Source: Niebla homalea
Taxonomy: Eukaryota > Ascomycota > Lecanoromycetes > Lecanorales > Ramalinaceae
Direction of reading: 5' to 3'
Length of the DNA: 64,000 nt
NCBI GenBank assembly: GCA_019925105.1
Contig: JAHGAU010000007.1
Span: 1,054,001-1,118,000 of the forward strand
The notes beneath the pieces were generated by a model that was not told the origin of the DNA, did not search any database, and saw only the letters and a program-made list of their open reading frames with translations. This document shows, one piece after another, positions 57,082 to 64,000 of this stretch (the stretch's first letter is position 1; every line of letters begins with the position of its first letter). A program made the translations under genes and the position numbers.

Positions 57082-58409
57082 TTTTTTCCCCCCCTTTGGC
57101 TGGCGGTGATGATGACGACGACGAAGAAGGAAAAGGGCGGGCCGGCCAGCCTCCAGACTCTCTGTGGCTACTGTTTGTGATGGCCCGCGTTCTCACAAAA
57201 GGGGGAAGATGCTCGCTCGAGAACCTCCTTCGTTCTTTGTGTTGGAAAAGCGGCGGCGACGACGACGACGCCGGGGGGGGAAGGCAGGACGTTGCTGCAA
57301 GGAAAACGGCCTTTCAGCAAACAAACAAAGGCTTATGCACGTGCTTTTCAAAAGGCCAAGAGGTGGGATGTCAAGACAATGGCATGCTTGGAAAGGGGTG
57401 GTGGAAGATTGTACATATGTATATATACAGGGAAGGCTACATTTCTCAAATCACGCTCGAATTGAACCGACCCTGATAAAGTCATATCCTAACTCCCTCG
57501 GAAGCATTTTCCATGCATAGCAGATGAAGCTGACCATGGGCCAAGCCACGCCAATGGCAGATTCCATGATTGTCAGCCCTCTCGCACATGGGGGAAAGAA
57601 GCGATCGCGTCTCCATCTGTCAGTATCATGCATGATGGGTGGGAAATGGTTGGTAGATAAGAGATGCATATCTGCTAGCGCTAGCTGGGCCCCCGGGCTG
57701 GGCCCCCGGGCTGGTGTAAGCGCCGCGTTGGGCTCTTTTCGGCCGTTAATCATGATAGTCTGGTGCTCACTACTGCAAAGAAAATCTCATCATAGGTTAG
57801 ATCTCGTGCGCCGAGATGCCCACACTACGTTCCTGGGGTACAGCAGTCGTTAGCCGTTTTCGATTCCATGCATGTCCTCAGCTGGTGGGATGGCTGAAGT
57901 CGCAGTCGCTTCACGAGAGCAGTGACACGGGAAAGGGCGATAACCAAAAAGGGCCAGATTCTCGTTCAGGGTTGTACATGTTGTGTGTTATATCTCATAT
58001 CGAGCACTTCATTAAGCCTAAGCTTGTTCTTGGGTGTCCTTGGACCATCATATATCTCCAGCGGTCTCTAAATCAGACAGAGAACAAGCCATGCAAGGCT
58101 CCCAATATCCTCGTAGTACAATGCCCATCGTGGACAAGGCCCAATCGTTTTGCGCCGTGTGCAATGCTTCAGGACCGTCTGCTGTGAAAGTCCTCGTACC
58201 GAAACACAACATGGTGGCCTTCTCCTCTGATGCGTAAAGAGTGTCTCCACCTCGAGCACTAGAAGAGGAAAAGGCTTTCCAGACGCCATGAAAGGCGATG
58301 CCGCGACTAGAGAACAACTGGGTTGCTGCTTGTGCGAGTATCACGCCAGACAGCATCGTACCAGTCCTTCCTCCGGTGTCCGGGTAGAGGACAGCTAGGA
58401 AAGCACACT
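57082..58409. other. Intergenic region upstream of the FNT gene
   Basis: About 1.3 kb with no gene. It holds a C8 run next to the FNT start, a GACGAC-rich patch (57247-57272) and a 13-bp tandem duplication GCTGGGCCCCCGG at 57684-57713 next to a GCTAGCGCTAGC palindrome. Confidence 0.45.
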
Positions 58410-59790
58410 CTATTCAATCGGCTCCAAGCTTATGACCGGATCCGGTAAAATATTAATCCTTTTTTTGATCAATTCGAAGGAGGAGAAGAAAATGGTATTA
58501 ATCAAACAAGATCTCGTCATGGAGACGCCGATACCCGAGTACATCTTGCGGTTGAAGAACTCGATCTTCGGAATCTTCACGGGTTGTCCCTTGGGCACAG
58601 AGAGACAGTTCCGTTGAAAGTGGGTCTTGGCGGTGTCAATGGGATAGATCTGGAGGCTCATTAGCATATCTGTCAAATAAAAAGATACTTTGATGACTGG
58701 ATGATGGAAGCCTTACACAGGCCCAAGAAACCAAACCACAAAAGCCGCCCGCCAAGGCCACGGACATTGGTGAGGTCGGAGATTTACTCTTCTGGAGCTT
58801 CACCAGCATTTGCTTCGTACTCTCGTACGTTGTGAAGTAGATGGTAGTCCCGATTGTATCCCTCAGGAGATGGAATCGGAAGCCGGAGTACATTCCTGCC
58901 AAACCCCGGTTTTTGATGATGTTCTTGGCGGTCTTGAAGGTGCCCTTCTGCTCATAGCTAGATTTGAGAACGGGATCTTCCATACTGGAATGGTTCCTGT
59001 TCGCCATGAGGGTCGAGATCTGGGCTGACATCTTGGTGAGTTCAAATGGACCTGGCCGGTGTCAGTGTGTATGGTAAGGTCCTCTGCTGGCGGACCTACA
59101 TGCAAGCACCGTGATGAGCGCTCCAGCGGTCCCTCCAGCTGCACCGAAACAGGCCATGGTAGCGAGCGTGGGTGTGCTGCCCGGTCTGTTCACGATGACC
59201 AAGGGTTCATCGCCCCCGGTAGCTTTTCCGATCGCTGCCGAATATTTGTACTTGGCCTTCTGGTAGATGGAAAAGGATGTGGTCCGAACCAGAGTGACGC
59301 TGAAGATGGGCGCAAAGGCACCTGACCAGAAGTCAATGTCTGAAGTAGACAGCTGGCGAAACTGGATTCCACTGCAAGATCTTACCTCTCCAAAAGCCCT
59401 TCAGACCCTCGGTGCGATGGGTGTGATTGACGCAATCCAGCACATGATTGTAGCGGTACCTGAGGTCCGTGAGCTTCCTGACGCCAAATTGTCATCTCAT
59501 CTGGGAGCTCATACGCTTGCATACGGGTCTTGATCGAGTCCAAGGGGAACTGTTCCATGGTCAATTTCCTCCTTCACGGGATCTTGATGTAGAGGACAGG
59601 TGGGGCGTAGTCTTACGGCGGAGAGCGTACTGAAGACACTGCTCGTACTACTAGCAATCATAGTCCGGTGTGCCTTCATCCAATGCTTCGCCTGATCAGT
59701 GGTTGGCGATAGTGGAGAGGGCACGTGATCAGCGTTCACGTCTCCTCCACTGGCGGCAGCGGGCCGCTCTTTGACTCCTGGCATGTTCAT
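58410..59790 (-). CDS. Mitochondrial carrier family (SLC25) transporter
   Basis: Six exons (59790-59617, 59549-59515, 59459-59386, 59321-59100, 59051-58717, 58649-58410) give 359 aa. The three carrier signatures are FPLDSIKTRMQ, CPFELTKMSAQ and YPIDTAKTHFQ, each at the end of an odd-numbered helix. Matching motifs are GLKGFWRG, GLAGMYSGFRFHLLRD and KMYSGIGVSMTR. The disordered N-terminus carries no obvious presequence, normal for carriers imported by TIM22. The even-numbered helices lack the diagnostic nucleotide-binding residues I could use to name a substrate. The second signature (PFELTK) is less common and marks a fungal subfamily. Every exon join preserves phase, including the 35-nt exon 2. 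Confidence 0.9.
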
Positions 59791-60452
59791 TGATGGAGGA
59801 ACACAGTGAGCTCAGCCTGGAGTGTTGCTGTGGTATTCGAAGGCTGGTGACAGCTGCGGCGATAGACTCGATGGCCAGTGATAATCCATCAGGCTTGATT
59901 CAGGACATTAACGTAGCGGTTTGTACATTAGATGTTGAGGTTCTGACGAAGTGAACGAGGGAAGAGGAGAGAGTTGGGTGGCCAACGCCAGGGCAAGGTT
60001 CCTGAAGTGTTGGCCTCTGTGAGTGAGTGGAGAGATGTAGAGAATGGTACATTCAAGGGGACTTGTGGATGGAAGTGGGGCGGAAACAATGGAGCTGTAC
60101 CGAGGCCGAGGAAGGTGGAGGAAGGCGACCAAGGCGACGGGGAAATGTCAACGCAAGTGAAGGACGGATGGCTCTATAGGACATATAGTGACGAAAGAAG
60201 ACATGGTAGAAGAAGTAGGCCGACCAGCTGGATTTCAGTTTGACGTGAACTAGAGTATTGAAGAGAAGTTCAGAAAAGCCAAGAGGGCGACTTTATTGCT
60301 TTTCAGGCTAGAAGGCTAGAACAGTAGAACTAGGTCCTAGCGCGCAATCAGTTGGCGACACCACCTCACCACCTAATGCCCTCGGATGCCCTAAAGATGT
60401 ACCTAGCCACGGCTTTAGGGTCGGGTCTCTAGAGTCTGGCAGGGTTCACCAT
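59791..60452. other. Intergenic region between carrier and PHO81 genes
   Basis: About 660 bases: promoter of the carrier gene and 3' flank of PHO81. No gene or motif recognised. Confidence 0.4.
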
Positions 60453-63400
60453 TCACATATCAATCATCTCATTGAAACGAAGTACTCCATCACGTTTTAG
60501 TAGACCATCAACCCCATCCGGCATGCGGTAGCCCCGACTTGCTGGCTCCCCCCACCCTTCGTCCCCAGTGGTATCCATCACCAAGACCAATCCCGCAACT
60601 TTGATGGACTCTATCAGAGACGGCACCATTTTCTGTCATCATTGATTAGCCAACCTCAATTTCGGCCATTGTAGATATCCCTAACTCACGAGGATTGGAG
60701 AGCTGCAGACAAGACCCATGAAGTTATTGCTCTGCGCCACGCGCACTGCTTCTTTGATCGACATTGAATTGCGCCCATCGCTGTGTACGCTTGCTTCAGA
60801 TGACATGGCCATGTTTTGAGAAGGCTTCCCATCACTTTCCCTGCCAAGATCGTTGCATAGCAGAACCGGGTCTAAAGCTCGTGATCAGTCCAAAGTCGTC
60901 TTGGAGAATCCATTCCCACAACTCACAATTGGGCTGTTTCCAATTCAATGCTGTGCAAATATCTACATTGTAAGAAGAGAATACGATAGATCTCATCAAA
61001 GTCGAATCCCGCTCCTTCATACTTCGAGCGTGTTCGAAAACATCCTTCAGGATCCCATCTGCAAAATCATTGATGTTGGGACTGGGGCCGAGGCCCAACT
61101 CTTGTTCCTGGGCAGGCGTCGGAAACAGAACCTGGATGTTGGCATGTACACTCATGGGGAGATGGCGGAGGACATCCTCGAGCGCCAGAAGTGACGACGC
61201 TAATGCTTGATGAATTTCGCTGGCGTTGGCTACAGTTTGGTGTGCAAGTTCGTGAAGTAGCTGGTCAGATGTACCGCACTGGTTGCCCAGAGCCTGACAC
61301 TGCTCATGTGTTAAGCGAGATATATGTTGATCAAGACCATGGTAGTCAATGGACCACCTGGGGTAGAGCACTGGAACACCATCCTTGGTAAGCTGTACAA
61401 AGAGTTGCACATAGTCCCCCGAAAGACTCGAGCCTGTGATGAATCCGGTCGGATGGACATCCAATTGGCTCGTAGCCCGCCAGTAAGTAGCAAAATGGGT
61501 TATGTCCAGGGAAATACCCGCAAACGGCTTGATGACTTGGAAGTCGAAGCTGATCTGGCCAATGGCTCGTAATCGAGGATCAAACAGAGGTAAGCAGCAG
61601 CGACCGGAGCTGTGTGTAATCGCGATGAAAAGGCTGGGTAGGGCGACGCTTCTTGCAATGATCTTGGACCCAAAGGTGGGATAGATGTCGAAATCGATCG
61701 CGAAAGAGGTCAGGTTGTCGATCTGGAAGGAGACGATGCGGGATTCTTCCTGGAGCGGGAGCATGATGTTGCGAGGAATCACGTCGGAAGACTTTGACGA
61801 TATTGTCAGCCGAGCCGCTGGGTATTTGCTGTCGTGATAAAAGAGGAGAGGAGCAGATTCCATGCTTTGGAAGGTGATCTGGATGTAGGTTTTATGATCG
61901 AGGAAATTGTGACCGTATCGGCGAAGAGGAATAATAGGGGGTGGAAGGGAAAGATCGGGAATGCCGCCACTGTCCTTAGCTGCTACCGTCACCGTTTGCA
62001 TAGACGGGGCATATGAAGCCTGAGTCAGGCGTGATTTTGGCTCATCTGTCAAGGTGGGACCGAAGCCCCGGAGGAGCTCCATGCATTCGAGATGCCCCTC
62101 CCACGTTGCATAATACATCGCAGAGTAGCCTTTCTCATCCAGCATGCTGATGTCTACGCCTCGCTGGAGCAGCGTGCGTAGACATTCGACGTGACCCTCA
62201 GAGGCCGCATGGAGGAGGGGCGACCATTGATAGAGCTTGTCGGGCTGATCAAGGTCCGCCCCATATTTCTCAAGCAGAAGCAGGGTTTGGGGCGCGATAC
62301 CTGATCTTGCTACCAGGTGCTGAGGGTAAAGACCTTCTGCATCCGGGAGCAGCTTTGCGTTACGTTCAAGCAGGAGTTCTGCAATCGCCGTTGCACCATA
62401 CTGGCAGGCGAGATCAAGTGGCACATGATCCGAATCACGTTCTGGATCGATCCGTGCCCCATGATCCAATAATTGCTCCGCACAGTCGAATTGAGCATGA
62501 ACAATGGCGTGTATGAGGGGCGTGAAGTTGTCATGATCCAGCATGTCGATGACTTGGGGACAGATCGGAAGCAAGGTGCGCACCATCTCCACATGCCCAT
62601 ACATGCATGCATAATGGAGGGGCGTGCGACCATAGATATCGGTTCTTGACACGTCGATATTGTTGGATACGCCCATCTGTAAGGCGACTTCTCGTCCAGA
62701 TATTGCTGCTTCGTGCAGGCAGTTACGCTCATTGATCTCATCTTCGGCCTGAATGTCTACAACACCACTCTCGATGAACACCGATAGAGACTGATCTGGA
62801 GCGTCGCCAACAGCAGCAAGGAATGCTCGAGTGACCTTCTCCCTCATCTCTGTTGAATGTTTCATTCGTCCAAGCCATTCTTTGAGAACATCTGCGTTGC
62901 CAGTTCGCACAATCTGAGAGATTTGGGCTTCAGTATCATTGGTCTCAATCAACAGTGACGGGTTGGCGGTTGTATTCTCTTGGAGCTTGCTAGATTCATA
63001 TCGAGTGCTCTCGCCGTCAGCCCACGCTCCTAATTCTTGAAGGCTCGTTGTTGCCTGGTCGGAAAGATCACTGATCACATCCCTGTTGAAGCAGGGCTGT
63101 ACCTCTACCGCGCGTGACAGATAGAGTTCTTTCGTCCTTGACTAATCATGTATCAGCGTCAGACGACCAGATGGAATGCCTAGGACTTTGGACCTTGGAT
63201 GTCTTGTCCCACTAACACGAATCAGTAGGCATATATAATTAGAGGAGGGTGACCAGGCATACCTTTTTCAATATTTTCGAGAATCCGGTATTATTGATGT
63301 CAATGAATTGCTTGAAATCGGCGTGAGAGGTGGGGCCCATCATCGGCGATAGGACAGCAGCTGACTCACCTGTAGCTTGTTGAGGTCATTGCAAAATTGC

Positions 63401-63966
63401 TGAAAGCCTTCTTCCAGGGTGATAAAGCTGGCAGACAGCTTAGAAGCCGTAGAGCTTCTCGCCTGCACCGACTTTTTCTTATCAAGCAGGGACTTTAGAC
63501 GCAGCTTGAGCTTTTGACCGTTGGCGCCAACCAAATCTGAACCCAATAGACTGACATACCTCAGCCTCCTTCTGCAAGTAAAAGGCATTTACTTTCTCAA
63601 GTTCCCTTTCCTGCGGAAAAGTTTGAGATGCGTGGGTTTAGCTTGAGAGTAGCGGTGGTACTGACCAGTCGGAAGAAAAAGGTGGCTCGATTCGCCTGTA
63701 ACGCAACTTGGGCGTCCGGCGTGTCGGTCGTGGAGGTGGAGCCATTCTGAGCCTCAATTGTTGGAGTGGCGCTAAGCTGTTTAATGAGCTGGTCCTCTGT
63801 TAGTCACAGCTGCAGAGCAGAGCGAGGCTTAAGCTCGTCTTGTTGAACCTTTTTGAGCGCCTTGTAGTTGACGAAACTGGCAGCATATTCCGGTATATCA
63901 AGTTGCCTTTTTTGGAGATGCTTGCCGAACTTCCTAACGTACCAAGGTTTCGTCAGGGCATTGCAT
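60453..63966 (-). CDS. PHO81: Phosphate-sensing CDK inhibitor Pho81 / NUC-2 (SPX-ankyrin-GDPD-like), 5' end outside window
   Basis: Regulator of the Pho80-Pho85 cyclin-CDK in the phosphate response. SPX exons at the right edge give KFGKHLQKRQLDIPEYAASF, LIKQLSATPTIEA, ERELEKVNAFYLQKEAE and a helix (LKLRLKSLLDKKK). The linker has LYLSRAVEVQPCFNRDV. About six ankyrin repeats follow (e.g. TPLHYACMYGHVEMVRTLL; SPLLHAASEGHVECL), then a C2/GDPD-like region with YIQITFQSMESAPLL and VQLTKDGVPVLYPRW. Small 3' exons restore NWKQPNYPVLLCNDLG, SIKEAVRVAQSNNFMGLV and VPSLIESIKVAGLVLVMD, ending DGVLRFNEMIDM. The GDPD part lacks the catalytic His-Arg motif, as in Pho81. The initiator codon lies beyond the window. 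Confidence 0.92.
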
Positions 63967-64000
63967 CTCCCAATTGCAGCTCTGAAGAGTCGGAATGGAT

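Noticed and set aside
56408..57196. 262- and 212-codon ORFs overlapping the FNT gene
   Set aside because: They are in other frames of the same GC-rich exon; only the FNT frame shows membrane helices and family motifs.

Overview
This window is nuclear DNA from a filamentous ascomycete (Pezizomycotina). The evidence is dense protein-coding genes on both strands and many short introns of about 50-75 nt. These introns have GTRNGT-type donors, CTRAC/CTGAC-like branch points and YAG acceptors. The families also fit: a Zn2Cys6 cluster protein, PHO81/NUC-2, an SKG6-type membrane protein, and Swc4, Rix7, Rrn6 and CUE-domain homologs. I cannot place the class. No bacterial operons, CRISPR arrays, tRNA or rRNA genes were seen. 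About 30 genes are modelled. Most exon joins were checked by reading frame and by continuity of conserved motifs.

Layout. 1-12.7 kb: the 3' end of an unknown gene, then AFG1 ATPase (+), TRAPPC2L/Tca17 (-), the ribosome-biogenesis AAA protein Rix7 (+), a PAP2 phosphatase-like membrane protein (+), Swc4 (-) and an alpha-type p24 cargo receptor (+). 12.7-16.7 kb: a 4 kb stretch with no gene I can support. 16.7-27.1 kb: a Zn2Cys6 plus hexapeptide-acetyltransferase fusion, a short-chain dehydrogenase, HemB, an unknown basic protein with an in-frame TAG near its end, and the complex I subunit NDUFS7. 28-35.3 kb: mitochondrial malonyl transferase, ESCRT-III Vps20, a PITH-domain protein, CCDC25/Jlp2 and an SKG6-like membrane protein. 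35.3-38.1 kb: a long non-coding stretch. 38-64 kb: a secreted double-psi-barrel protein with a minisatellite tail, exportin CRM1, Spc25, Rrn6, an RCHY1-like CHY/RING ligase, MZT1, a CUE protein, DHX35, a formate/nitrite transporter, a mitochondrial carrier, and PHO81 running off the right edge.

Most of the content is housekeeping: ribosome and Pol I transcription, splicing-type helicase, chromatin, nuclear export, kinetochore and spindle, secretory and endosomal traffic, and mitochondrial heme, lipid and respiratory function. There is no secondary-metabolite cluster or virus. The most unusual signals are: (a) the DNA-binding/acetyltransferase fusion, whose catalytic-position His is Tyr; (b) a single-nucleotide exon, or twin-intron arrangement, needed to make CCDC25; (c) a coding-like extension after an in-frame stop at 25553; (d) a minisatellite-encoded tail on a secreted barrel protein; (e) a PAP2 protein lacking the motif-3 arginine. 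All calls come from reading the sequence. No database search was possible.
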